Assembly (NCBI GenBank): GCA_025362825.1
Contig: JANYFF010000414.1
Location: 1 to 18,583 of the forward strand
Direction: 5' to 3'
Length of the DNA stretch: 18,583 bases
Source: Polaromonas sp.
Lineage (GTDB): Bacteria; Pseudomonadota; Gammaproteobacteria; Burkholderiales; Burkholderiaceae_C
The translations under genes were made by a program, and so were the position numbers. The notes beneath the pieces are model-generated. The model was not told the DNA's origin and ran no database searches. It worked only from the letters and a program-made list of their open reading frames with translations. Shown piece by piece: positions 7,001 to 14,542 of this stretch; the first letter of the stretch is position 1; each line of letters opens with the position of its first letter.

Positions 7001-7975
7001 ATGAACTGGAACCATGGTGTGGTCCGCAGAATTGCCTGCGGTGTGGCGGCGGTGGCGTTCTGCGGCCTGGCATCAGCCTACCCCGACCGACCCATTACCC
7101 TCATCGTGCCTTACCCACCGGGCGGTGGCGCCGACACTCTTTCGCGCGCGGTGGCCATCAAGCTAGGCGAACAGCTGGGGACGCGTATCGTCATCGACAA
7201 CCGCAGCGGTGGGGGCGGCAACGTAGGTATCGCGGCGGTGGCGCGGGCAGCTCCAGACGGCTATACGCTGGGCTTTCCAGCCAACGTCCAGATGTCGATC
7301 AATCCCGGCCTGTACCCCAGCATGGGGTTTGATCCGGATCGCGACCTCACGCCGGTGGGCATGGTGGGGCGCTTTTTTTTCCTGCTGGTGGCGCACCCCA
7401 GTCTCAACGTCACTGACCTCAGGGGCCTCATCGCCCTAGCGCGTAGCAAGCCCGGGGAGCTGTATCACGGATCGTCGGGTAACGGCTCGCCGCAGCATCT
7501 GGCCGGTGCGATGTTTAACAGCAAGGCCGGCGTCAAGCTCACGCATGTCCCGTACCGGGGCACAGGGCTGTCCATGACGGACCTGCTCGCCGGGACTACC
7601 CAGGTGCAGTTCGCGACCATCCCGGTGGTGCAGCAGCACATCCAGGCCGGCAAGCTCAAGCCGATCGCCGTGACCAGCCTTAAGCGCCAGCCCAACCTGC
7701 CGGATGTCCCGACGCTCGATGAATCGGGGCTCAAGGGCTTCGATGTCGACGCCTGGTATGCCCTGTACGCGCCTGCTGCCACGCCGCCGGACATCGTCCG
7801 CAAGATCAACGAGGCGCTGAGGCGGACCTTGGCCGACCCCGAGGTGCAACACCGCCTGACCGAGCTGGGTATTGAGCCCTTCTACGCCACGCCGGAAAAC
7901 ACCCGCCGGCTTGCGCGTTCTGATCGCGAACGCTGGGGCAAGGTGATCCGGGAAGAACGCGTCAGCATCGACTGA
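7001..7975 (+). CDS. Bug/TctC-family periplasmic solute-binding protein
   Basis: A 324-residue tripartite tricarboxylate transporter receptor of the Bug family. The signal peptide spans about residues 1-26 (ends GLASA before YPDRPIT). Family hallmarks are PITLIVPYPPGGGADTLSRA (31-50), the DNRSGGGGNVG loop (66-76) and the late LPDVPTLDESGLKGFDV segment. GGAGA lies six bases before the ATG. Such proteins bind carboxylates, often aromatic or dicarboxylic acids, and Burkholderiales carry very many orphan copies without TctAB, as here. The neighbours are a hydratase and a CoA-transferase, so its ligand is probably an acid handled by them (inference). Confidence 0.94.
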   Translation: MNWNHGVVRRIACGVAAVAFCGLASAYPDRPITLIVPYPPGGGADTLSRAVAIKLGEQLGTRIVIDNRSGGGGNVGIAAVARAAPDGYTLGFPANVQMSINPGLYPSMGFDPDRDLTPVGMVGRFFFLLVAHPSLNVTDLRGLIALARSKPGELYHGSSGNGSPQHLAGAMFNSKAGVKLTHVPYRGTGLSMTDLLAGTTQVQFATIPVVQQHIQAGKLKPIAVTSLKRQPNLPDVPTLDESGLKGFDVDAWYALYAPAATPPDIVRKINEALRRTLADPEVQHRLTELGIEPFYATPENTRRLARSDRERWGKVIREERVSID

Positions 7976-8087
7976 TTCCGTTCCCAAACCATTCCTATAG
8001 GTCGTTGCTTCGCCTTGCCGCGCTACAGCACTGTCTTCGGCTTCGCGCCTACTCTAGAAATAATTTAATAATGGAGTGAGGCACGGC

Positions 8088-8138
8088 ATGGAAAAAGTGA
8101 ACCACACAGTCCTTTCCGGGAAAGGTTTCGACACATGA
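8088..8138 (+). other. Possible 16-codon leader ORF overlapping the hydratase start
   Basis: An ATG at 8088 preceded by GAGTGAGG at a good distance opens a 16-codon frame (MEKVNHTVLSGKGFDT) whose TGA overlaps the hydratase ATG as ATGA. The hydratase start has only a weak GGGAAAGG site of its own, so re-initiation after this leader could drive it. Unproven. Confidence 0.35.
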
Positions 8139-8956
8139 CGCCCACCATCGTTCCCGACGAGATCGCGGCCGCGACTGCGCTCTGGTTGCAGCAGGCTCAC
8201 AAGGAAAGCCGTCCGTTCACGGGGCTGCCGCCAGAATTCGCGCCGAGCAATGACACTGACGCATACGCCGCGCAAGCCGCTTACGTGGCGGCCCTGTGTC
8301 GGCGACGCGCCACCAGGCTTGCCGGCTACAAAATTGCGCTCACCTCCCAGGCGATGCGCAACATGGTCGGCTACGGCAATTCGATCTCCGGCTGCTTGCT
8401 GGCGGACCAAGTGGTGCCCAGCGGCAGCGTGCTGCGCACCGCCGGTTACGGCAGGCTGGCGGTGGAATTCGAAGTGGCGTTTCGCTTCGGTGCAAGCTTT
8501 CCGCTCGACGTTGCCGCACGCGAGCCGGACCGGGCCACGCTGCTGCCCTACCTGGTCGCCGCGCACGCCGCGATCGAGCTTGTCGACGACCGGCACGCGG
8601 TCTATTCCAGGCTGCCGCAGGAGATCCTCACGCTCGTCGCCGACAACGCCTGGAACGCGGGCTTGGTGCTTGGTCCCGAGGCCGCCGGCTGGAAGCACGC
8701 CGACCTAGGCACGATGCAGGGCATCGCGCGCATCAACGGCAGCGAAGTCGGCCGCGGCCATGGCCGTGACATCCTGGGCCACCCGCTGGACGCCCTGGCC
8801 TGGCTGGTGCATCACCTGGCCGGACGCGGCATCGCCTTGTGCGAAGGCGACGTAGTCACCACCGGCAGCATGGTCGCCACCAAGTTCCCGCTGCCGGGAG
8901 ACCGCGTAGATTTCGAGATCGACGGGCTTGGCGCCGTGCACTGCGAGGTCCAATGA
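8135..8956 (+). CDS. 2-oxopent-4-enoate hydratase-like enzyme (MhpD/FAH superfamily)
   Basis: A 273-residue soluble enzyme close to the usual length of 2-keto-4-pentenoate hydratases (about 260). It has GYKIALTSQAM (64-74), the metal-binding VEFEVAF (Glu111, Glu113) and AAIELVDDRH (Glu148), the spacing expected for the divalent-metal ligands of MhpD. NPLDALAWL-like HPLDALAWLVHHLAGRG and the C-terminal GDVVTTGSM are also typical. The reaction is addition of water to a 2-oxo-alkenoate to give a 4-hydroxy-2-oxo acid, the step after hydrolysis in meta-cleavage pathways. Oxalocrotonate decarboxylase is the close alternative. No aldolase or dehydrogenase partner is seen. Its stop overlaps the next start as ATGA, so it is translationally coupled to the CoA-transferase. 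Confidence 0.88.
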   Translation: MTPTIVPDEIAAATALWLQQAHKESRPFTGLPPEFAPSNDTDAYAAQAAYVAALCRRRATRLAGYKIALTSQAMRNMVGYGNSISGCLLADQVVPSGSVLRTAGYGRLAVEFEVAFRFGASFPLDVAAREPDRATLLPYLVAAHAAIELVDDRHAVYSRLPQEILTLVADNAWNAGLVLGPEAAGWKHADLGTMQGIARINGSEVGRGHGRDILGHPLDALAWLVHHLAGRGIALCEGDVVTTGSMVATKFPLPGDRVDFEIDGLGAVHCEVQ

Positions 8957-10362
8957 CTGTTCCCGCCGCATCTGCGCCAGAGTCTACACACGCTGTACTC
9001 GGCCAGTTGCTGGCGTGTGCCGGCCTACCGACAAGCACCATGCCCTCGCCCCCCCTTACTGCGCACGACCCGCTGCTGCCTTGTGGCAGCCACATCACCG
9101 CTGCGGCCACCGCCGTGCACCAGGCGCTCGGCCTGCTGTTGCGGGAGTTGGGCGGAGCCGGTGGGCCGGCGCCGCCCAGCGTCGACCCGGGCCATGCTAC
9201 CGCCTGGTTGCGCAGCTACCGGTACTTCAGTGTTCAAGGCACCGAGGCGGCGTCGCCCTTCGATCCCCTCACGGGCTTTTACTGCACCCGGGACGAACGC
9301 CATTTCTACTGTCACTGCAATTTTCCGCACCACAGCCGCGGGCTGGCTTTGCTTTTGGGCGTTGCCGCTGAACGCGCTGCGCTGGCCTCAGCCATCGCGA
9401 CCTGGAGCGCTGCCGACCTGGAGTGCGCCATGGCCGAACGGGGCTTGTGCGGAGGCGTGGTCCGCACCGCCGGGGAGTGGCAGGGCCATTCGCAGGCGCT
9501 CGCCGTAGGATCGCTGCCGCTGTTCGAGTTGCGACGGATCGCCGAAAGCTCCGCTAAGGCGCCACCCGCTGGCGGCGACGCCCTTGCCGGCCTGCGCGTG
9601 CTGGACCTCACCCGTGTCCTGGCAGGCCCTACCTGCACGCGGCTGCTTGCCGACCAGGGCGCCGATGTCGTGCGGATCACAGCGCCGCATCTCCCGGACT
9701 CCGGATTTCTCGACTGGGACACCGGTGTCGGCAAGCGCAACGCTTTCCTGGATCTCAGGCAGCCGGCCGAGCGGCGCGAACTCTGGCGTTTGGTGGAAAC
9801 CGCCGATGTCTTTTGCCAGGCCTACCGGCCGGGAGCAATAGCCGCCCGGGGGTTCGATCCGCTGGCACTGGCGGCGGCACGTCCCGGGATTGTTTGCGCC
9901 AGCCTCAGTGCGTACGGGGGTGTCGGACCCTGGGCCGACCGCCGCGGCTACGACACACTGATCCAGTCCGTAACGGGACTGGCGCTTTCTGACAGCGAGG
10001 ATGGTCTGCCCCGGCTGATGCCTGTGCAGGCACTCGACTACCTAGCCGGCGGCATCCTGACTGTCGCCATCTGCGCTGCGTTGCGCCGGCGTTCACAAGA
10101 GGGCGGCTCATGGGCGGTCAGCACTTCCCTGGCCCGCGTCTCGCGCTGGCTCACCGACATCGGACAGGTGCCGCGGGACGACTGGACGCGCGCACCGCAT
10201 GAATTCACCGCCAAGCAACTGGCACCGTGGACCATGGAACTGGAGGGTCCGCTCGGGCGGACACGCCACCTGCGCAGTCCCTTGCAAGCCGTCCATCCTC
10301 TGAGGCCGCCGAACCGCCTCGGCGCCAACCCCGCGCACTGGAGCCTGCCCGGACAGGCGTAG
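8953..10362 (+). CDS. CaiB/BaiF family CoA-transferase with permuted domain order
   Basis: A 469-residue family III CoA-transferase relative. The frame is open from 8839, but the ATG at 8953 overlaps the hydratase stop and is chosen. The Rossmann-type N-domain normally found first starts only at about residue 210: LAGLRVLDLTRVLAGPTCTR, GADVVRI, KRNAFLDLR, RPGIVCASLSAYG. The presumed catalytic Asp is Asp362 (QALDYLAGG). The segment that normally comes later (FYCTRDERHFYCHCNFPHH, then WSAADLECAMAERG, RTAGEWQGHSQ) lies before it at residues 109-181. Beyond residue 400 only a short Pro-rich tail remains. The order looks circularly permuted, as in a subgroup of about 450-480 residue family members. 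The substrate is unknown; it may activate an acid bound by the upstream Bug protein. Confidence 0.82.
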   Translation: MTVPAASAPESTHAVLGQLLACAGLPTSTMPSPPLTAHDPLLPCGSHITAAATAVHQALGLLLRELGGAGGPAPPSVDPGHATAWLRSYRYFSVQGTEAASPFDPLTGFYCTRDERHFYCHCNFPHHSRGLALLLGVAAERAALASAIATWSAADLECAMAERGLCGGVVRTAGEWQGHSQALAVGSLPLFELRRIAESSAKAPPAGGDALAGLRVLDLTRVLAGPTCTRLLADQGADVVRITAPHLPDSGFLDWDTGVGKRNAFLDLRQPAERRELWRLVETADVFCQAYRPGAIAARGFDPLALAAARPGIVCASLSAYGGVGPWADRRGYDTLIQSVTGLALSDSEDGLPRLMPVQALDYLAGGILTVAICAALRRRSQEGGSWAVSTSLARVSRWLTDIGQVPRDDWTRAPHEFTAKQLAPWTMELEGPLGRTRHLRSPLQAVHPLRPPNRLGANPAHWSLPGQA

Positions 10363-10449
10363 TACAAAGCGTTATGTCTTGATGCTCCCCAGTTGCCCGA
10401 TTGCCAGCCCCAACCTTGCAGGCATGCTCGCCAGTGTTGAATTCCACCC

Positions 10450-10770
10450 AGAATTGACCCCGTGCCTGCCGTAGTCCAAGACTCGACGGTCCAGTCGGCA
10501 CGCTCAACAATACCGACGAAGTTGACGAGTTCGCCGCGCCGCAACGGTTACTGGATCACGTGACCGCCGGGCCCAATCCAGTTGGTCGCTACGGGCGCAC
10601 GGAGGTGTTCGGGCAGTTCCGCTGCCGATATGACGTCCCTCCAAGCCAGGCAATCCGAAAAGGCCGGCTTTTCTCGGTCGACTATCGCTTGACAGACTGC
10701 GGAATGCACGCCGTCTGCGCCAACAAGGATGTCACCAACGATTTGGCGGCCATCCTCAGTCTTGGTGGGG
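10450..10770 (-). pseudogene. FAD-dependent aromatic monooxygenase remnant
   Basis: The minus strand reads GRQIVGDILVGADGVHSAV, then AWRDVISAAELPEHLRAPVA and TNWIGPGGHVIQ, a TAA stop, and PLRRGELVNFVGIVERADWT in the same frame. This is the middle of a salicylate- or 3-hydroxybenzoate-hydroxylase-like flavoprotein, including the GD-LVGADG FAD motif. Intact relatives have His-Tyr where Gln-stop is found, so the stop is a mutation. The FAD-binding N-terminus and the substrate-domain C-terminus are absent. The rest of 10363-10932 shows no gene I can support, and the frames at both ends of the fragment carry no recognisable homology. Confidence 0.75.
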
Positions 10771-10932
10771 TTGCTATCAGTCTGAACGCGACGCGTAGGA
10801 TAACAGGCTAATGTTCTGCAAGTAAGACGTCGCATTACTTTTGGTTGCCAAACGCAACGCCATATCGCCAGCAATCGGTCAACAAGTCCTTCATTTTTAC
10901 GTTGTTAGTGGTATTCCCACGAAAAGTTCATC

Positions 10933-11238
10933 ATGCGTAAATTTCTGATCTCCGCTTTGACTTCAGTCGTGTCGCTCTCAGCTGTCGGTTTGGCATCCGC
11001 TGCAAATCCAGTTGGTGGGGCATCACACGGAACGGGTGCTGCAAGCACCAATTCGGACGGAATCAGATCCACAGAACGGAACTTTGGGAAAGAACGCACT
11101 GGACACCGCATTGGAATCAAGGCAAAGGAGAAAGCGGTATCCAATTCCAATGGAACGAAGTCTCTTGATAAAGACAAGGGTAAGGATCGCGCTGCAAATC
11201 GCCACCACCGCACCCGTAACAATGTCCCCCGTAAATAA
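10933..11238 (+). CDS. Small secreted basic protein of unknown function
   Basis: A 101-residue protein with a clear Sec signal peptide (MRKFLISALTSVVSLSAVG, cut after LASA at about residue 23). The mature part is hydrophilic, rich in Gly, Asn, Lys and Arg, with no Cys and an Arg/Lys/His-rich C-terminus (HHRTRNNVPRK). It is probably disordered in the periplasm. I recognise no family. No good ribosome site precedes the ATG. The next gene starts 80 bases downstream and also encodes an exported protein, so they may be related in role. Confidence 0.65.
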   Translation: MRKFLISALTSVVSLSAVGLASAANPVGGASHGTGAASTNSDGIRSTERNFGKERTGHRIGIKAKEKAVSNSNGTKSLDKDKGKDRAANRHHRTRNNVPRK

Positions 11239-11318
11239 ATAGACCCATAGCCTGCTTCGATGCGGTAAGCCCCTTTCCTGCTCAACTAACCCTCCTCGAC
11301 CACCGATATAACATTCCC

Positions 11319-11978
11319 ATGATTAAAAAATCAAAATCCACCATGCCTGGCGCTGTTAAATCAGCCGTCTTTCTGTTGATCGTCAGCATCTTGCTGCCCA
11401 TCTGGGGAGGAAGCAATGCCTATGCCGACCCGCCTCCCTGGGCACCCGCGCATGGCTACCGAGACAAACACAAGCATGGCCATGACAACGACGAACGGGA
11501 AGACGAGGACGATGACAGGCGAGGCGTTATGGTGGTTCCTGCGCAGCCTGTGTACGTCGCCCCTTACGGCATTTCACAGGGAACATGCAACCGTAAGCTA
11601 TTGGGTCAGGTATTGGGTGGCGCAGCTGGTGCGGCCATCGGTTCGCAGATCGGCGGTGGAAGGGGAAATACTGCGGCCATTATTGGTGGCGGTATCTTGG
11701 GCGTGATCGTTGGTGGCAACGTCGGACAGTCGATGGATCGCGTGGATCAGGGCTGTGTCGGGCAGATACTTGAACATGCTCCAGATGGTAGACAGATCGC
11801 CTGGACTGACCCAAGTAATGGCGGCCAGTATCAAGTCAGACCTGATAAGCCCTACAAAAACCGTGATGGGCAATATTGCCGCCAATATCTAACTAATGCA
11901 GTGATTGACGGCTACACCCGTCAGGTCACCAGCACAGCTTGCCGACAGCCTACCGGTGTGTGGCAGATGATCAACTAG
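11319..11978 (+). CDS. Exported glycine-zipper (17-kDa antigen-like) protein
   Basis: A 219-residue exported protein. A hydrophobic signal segment lies at about residues 12-36 (ending NAYA before DPPPWAPAHGYR). A charged region KHKHGHDNDEREDEDDDRRG follows at about 50-69. Then comes a glycine zipper (LLGQVLGGAAGAAIGSQIGG and IIGGGILGVIVGGNVGQSMD, about 94-139), the mark of the rickettsial 17-kDa surface antigen/2TM family. A C-terminal domain has AWTDPSNGGQYQVRP and YCRQYLTNAVIDG, usual in these proteins. It is expected at the outer membrane. The His/Asp/Glu stretch could bind metal (inference). There is no lipobox Cys at the cleavage site, unlike the classical lipoprotein antigen. No clear Shine-Dalgarno; an alternative ATG lies at 11343. 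Confidence 0.8.
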   Translation: MIKKSKSTMPGAVKSAVFLLIVSILLPIWGGSNAYADPPPWAPAHGYRDKHKHGHDNDEREDEDDDRRGVMVVPAQPVYVAPYGISQGTCNRKLLGQVLGGAAGAAIGSQIGGGRGNTAAIIGGGILGVIVGGNVGQSMDRVDQGCVGQILEHAPDGRQIAWTDPSNGGQYQVRPDKPYKNRDGQYCRQYLTNAVIDGYTRQVTSTACRQPTGVWQMIN

Positions 11979-11993
11979 CAGCAGCTTAAGCCT

Positions 11994-12011
11994 CAGGCTT
12001 TTGGAAGCCTG
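11994..12011. other. Stem-loop after the glycine-zipper gene
   Basis: CAGGCTT-TTGG-AAGCCTG is a perfect seven-base stem with a four-base loop, 15 bases after the stop codon. No run of T follows on either strand, so it may be a weak terminator or an mRNA 3' stabiliser. Confidence 0.4.
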
Positions 12012-12022
12012 GCCGGTACTAC

Positions 12023-12118
12023 TTAAAACTCGTACTCTGCATGGAGTCGAAACGTATTGCGGGCAGTGTTACTGTGCTGCCCCACGCCGCTAGAAGCGCC
12101 AGAGAGAATAGCCATCGC
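12023..12118 (-). pseudogene. C-terminal remnant of an outer-membrane beta-barrel protein
   Basis: The minus strand reads GASSGVGQHSNTARNTFRLH and AEYEF followed by TAA at 12023-12025. A final strand with alternating residues and a terminal Phe is the assembly signal of outer-membrane barrels. Upstream of 12118 the similarity stops at a GC-rich CGCGCGTGCGCGCG stretch, so only about 30 codons remain. Confidence 0.5.
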
Positions 12119-12191
12119 GCGTGCGCGCGAAAGTAGTCACGATCGATGATAAGGTCAAAGATTTGATCAAGGAAAACTCACATCATAAGGG

Positions 12192-12578
12192 TCACGTTGA
12201 CCACCGGCGCCACGCCCAATATGCGGCGCCGGCCCAAATGGCGACGATGAAGACGACGGCCACTCGGCTCACGGGCTTGGCGTTACCGGAGGCGAGCCAC
12301 TCGTCTGCCCGCGAGCGCGATTCTGTGATCACGTCGCTTGGAAGCAGGCGCAGGGTCAGCCAGATCAAGCCGGGAAGCAGAATGGCGTCGTCGACGAAAC
12401 CCAGCACTGGAATGAAGTCGGGGATGAGGTCGATGGGGCTTAGCGCGTAGCCCACAGCGAAGATCGCGAGAGCCTTCGCCGTCCACGGGGTGCGCGGGTC
12501 GCGCGACGCGAACCACAACGCAACGGTCTCGCGCTTCAAGCCGCGCCCCCACTTTTTGACGCATTCTATAAATTTCAT
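12192..12578 (-). CDS. YkvA-like DUF1232 membrane protein
   Basis: A protein of about 128 residues. The DUF1232 core is obvious: DPRTPWTAKALAIFAVGYAL then SPIDLIPDFIPVLGFVDDAI. It is followed by a conserved helix LPSDVITESRSRADEWL and a C-terminal transmembrane segment (VAVVFIVAIWAGAAYWAW). The function of the family is unknown. The frame is open to 12752, but an AT-rich, promoter-like stretch lies at 12565-12620, so the start is placed at the ATG at 12578 (alternative 12593); neither has a strong ribosome site. It is divergent from the broken dehalogenase gene. Confidence 0.85.
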   Translation of the reverse strand: MKFIECVKKWGRGLKRETVALWFASRDPRTPWTAKALAIFAVGYALSPIDLIPDFIPVLGFVDDAILLPGLIWLTLRLLPSDVITESRSRADEWLASGNAKPVSRVAVVFIVAIWAGAAYWAWRRWST

Positions 12579-12771
12579 GAAATTTACTTTCATCACAATG
12601 AAGTTTAAACACCACAGTAAAAAGAGGCTGCCAGGCCCGAGCTGATGACGGGCCCAAGTCTCCCTTGGTCCCGTCACGGCAGTGAGTTGGGCCGGATCAA
12701 GACTCCTCCGGGCTACGCCCTTCAAATGGACAGCGCATACTCTGCGTAACACTAACGTTCAGGAGCGCGCC

Positions 12772-13451
12772 ATGCCCGATTCACCTTCAAAACCCCGAGT
12801 CCTTCTCTTCGGCGTCAACGAGACGCTGCTCGACCTCACGCCGCTAAAGCGCCGTATCTCGGATATCTTGATCGATCCGAGCAAGGCCGAGCTCTGGTTC
12901 GCCACCATGCTCTAGTATTCCCTGGTTATGACCGTGGCCGGCCAATACGCGGCGTTTCCGGACGTCGGCGCGGCAGTCCTGCGGATGCTCGCGCGAAACA
13001 GCGACTTGGCGATGAGCGAAGACGACGCGAAGCAAGTCCTATCAGTCATGCGCGAGCTCGCGCCCTACCCCGACGTGGCGCCGGCCTTGAAGCGACTCAA
13101 AGCCAGCGGTCTGCGCCTGGCCGCCTTGACGAACTCCTCGGAAGCGGGCGTGAAGGCCCAGGTGGACAACGCGGGGCTGTCCGAATTCTTCGAGCGGCAG
13201 CTAAGCGTCGAGTCAGTCGGTAAGTTCAAGCCCCACGCTGAGGTCTATGCATGGGCTTCCCGCGAGATGCGGTCGCTGCCGGGCGAGTGCATGCTCGTGC
13301 CCGCGCACGGCTGGGACGTGGCCGGCGCGAAATGGGCCGGCATGCGAACCGCCTTCATCGCGGGGGGGGTCAGCAAAAGTTTCCATTGGCCCCGGAGCCG
13401 GACGTCGACGTCGCCGACCTGACGGCGCTGGCCTACGAGCTCGGCGCCTAG
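12772..13451 (+). pseudogene. Type II haloacid dehalogenase, inactivated
   Basis: A HAD-superfamily L-2-haloacid dehalogenase-like gene with AGGAG six bases before the ATG. Motif II (LAALTNSSE) and the Lys motif (SVGKFKPHAEVY) are intact, and the later VPAHGWDVAGA matches the family. Three lesions are seen. The nucleophilic Asp of FDVNETLLDL is Gly14 here. A TAG replaces the Gln expected in ATMLQYSLVM (12913-12915). The frame shifts in a run of eight G at 13362-13369, where nine would restore IAGGGQQKFPLAPEPDVDVA and ADLTALAYELGA. The last four bases meet the stop of the convergent gene on the other strand. Confidence 0.88.
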
Positions 13452-14149
13452 CCCATAGCGTTCTCGATCCGCGAGTCGAGGTCTAACGCGGTCTCCGCGA
13501 GCACCTCTAGGCTCTTGTCCTCCAAAACGTCACGCGGCTTGCGCGTTGCGAGGATCTCGTCGCGCTCTGCCAAAACGCGTCCGATCTCCACGCCGCACAG
13601 CCGGACGAGAGAGACGATCATGCGGTCGATGTCGGGGTGGCCCGTGTCGAGTTCAATCTCCGAAAGCAGCCGCGCGGTGTGCTCGGCCCCGAGCATCAGG
13701 TCGCCGGTGACCCAGGAGTTCACAGCGAACAGGCTGATTGGCAGCCCCTTGGCGTCGAGCCCGATGGCGATCAAGTGGCGGGTGCCCGCCTCGCTGCGAG
13801 GGTTGCTGCACAGCTTTCGAAACGCGCGCTCGTCGGGAGTGGCGGGCAGGCCCTTCCACAACGCGCGACGGGCGAACAGATGGATGTGCCCATGCTCGGA
13901 GCCGGCAGGCCGGTCCTCAGGAGCGTGGGAGTGATAGAACCACTGGTAGCGGCCGCCCGAGTCGATGGCGTCGTCGGCGGGCAGCCGCTCCCATTGAACG
14001 GGCGGCGCCTCGGCCAGCAAGTCGCCCAAAAGGTGGGCTCCGCGCTCAGCCAACCTAGCGTAGACGCCGAGCAAGTCGGCCGCGGCTTTGGCCGCCCCCT
14101 CGTCGGGGCGACCAGGAGACGCCACGGGCCTCAGTTCTTCGCGCCGCAC
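13448..14149 (-). CDS. Conserved His-motif protein (DUF6969-like), function unknown
   Basis: A soluble protein of about 233 residues without signal peptide or membrane segments. A striking cluster FYHSHA (71-76) and EHGHIHLFAR (85-94) offers five His and one Glu, a plausible metal site. Further conserved-looking parts are AIGLDAKGLPISLFAVNSWVT (128-148) and a C-terminal helical region. I think this is the family catalogued as DUF6969, but this is from memory and uncertain. No ATG exists near the N-terminus. The GTG at 14149 overlaps the Cys-rich peptide gene by 19 bases, and a second GTG at 14125 is possible. It is evidently cotranscribed with the peptide, so a role in handling, modifying or metallating that peptide is an attractive guess. 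Confidence 0.75.
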   Translation of the reverse strand: MRREELRPVASPGRPDEGAAKAAADLLGVYARLAERGAHLLGDLLAEAPPVQWERLPADDAIDSGGRYQWFYHSHAPEDRPAGSEHGHIHLFARRALWKGLPATPDERAFRKLCSNPRSEAGTRHLIAIGLDAKGLPISLFAVNSWVTGDLMLGAEHTARLLSEIELDTGHPDIDRMIVSLVRLCGVEIGRVLAERDEILATRKPRDVLEDKSLEVLAETALDLDSRIENAMG

Positions 14150-14421
14150 TTGGCGCCGCTTTTAGCTCCACACTTGGCCCCGCACTTGGCCCCGCACTTG
14201 GCGGCGCCCTTGTGATGCGAGGTCTTGTGCTTGGCACCGCACTTGCCCATCTTCTTGTGCATAGCGCCGCACTTCGCCATGCACTTGGCTCCGCATTTCG
14301 CGGCTTCCGTTTGGGCTGGGGCGCCAGCGCTCGGAGCTGCAGCTTGGGCCGACACGGCCATGGGAAGGGCCAGAGTTGCGGCCGTGAGGGCGGCCAGCGA
14401 GGTCCGTTTGAGGTTGTTCAT
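14131..14421 (-). CDS. Secreted Cys-rich KCGA-repeat peptide
   Basis: A 96-residue protein starting MNNLKRTSLAALTAATLALP, with a Sec signal peptide cut at about residue 27 (SAQA). After a short Ala/Pro linker it has eight Cys in the repeat K-C-G-A, plus Met and His residues (AMHKKMGKCGAKHKTSHH). One repeat has Ser for Cys (AKSGA). AAGGA precedes the ATG by about eight bases. The composition suggests a periplasmic peptide that binds a soft metal such as copper or acts as a thiol buffer. It resembles the precursors of bufferin/HvfA-type metallophores, but lacks their EGKCG motif, and no DUF692 enzyme lies in the window. It is driven by an ECF-type promoter and followed by the His-motif protein. 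Confidence 0.85.
   Translation of the reverse strand: MNNLKRTSLAALTAATLALPMAVSAQAAAPSAGAPAQTEAAKCGAKCMAKCGAMHKKMGKCGAKHKTSHHKGAAKCGAKCGAKCGAKSGAKCGAKN
14137..14202 (-). repeat. 12-base coding tandem repeat (Ala-Lys-Cys-Gly)
   Basis: About five imperfect units of GCCAAGTGCGGG on the minus strand encode AKCG at residues 74-95 of the Cys-rich peptide. Two neighbouring units at 14171-14194 are nearly identical, so unit number could vary by slippage without changing the frame. Confidence 0.75.
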
Positions 14422-14483
14422 GAGGTGTTCCTTGTGATGTTGATGCAAAAAGGTAAAGTGGAGAATATTTTCCCACCAATGTT

Positions 14484-14514
14484 TAAGAGGGCCCCGGCAG
14501 TCAAACGGGTTCGC
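14484..14514 (-). promoter_or_regulatory. ECF-type promoter of the Cys-rich peptide gene
   Basis: The minus strand has GCGAACC (plus 14508-14514), 16 bases, then CCCTCTTA (plus 14484-14491). The GAACC core is typical of ECF sigma -35 boxes. The element matches, base for base and with identical spacing, the one at 14543-14573 that faces the other way. It ends 62 bases before the peptide's ATG. Confidence 0.7.
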
Positions 14515-14542
14515 AGGCATCGAAAAATATATTTGCGCCGCC

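Noticed and set aside
8839..8952. Longer start for the CaiB-like protein.
   Set aside because: The extra residues are a frame-shifted reading of the hydratase end; the ATGA overlap at 8953 is a better start.
11994..12011. Calling the stem-loop a rho-independent terminator.
   Set aside because: No T tract follows the stem on either strand.
12121..12450. A 109-codon plus-strand frame.
   Set aside because: It lies antisense to the DUF1232 gene, which has convincing family motifs.
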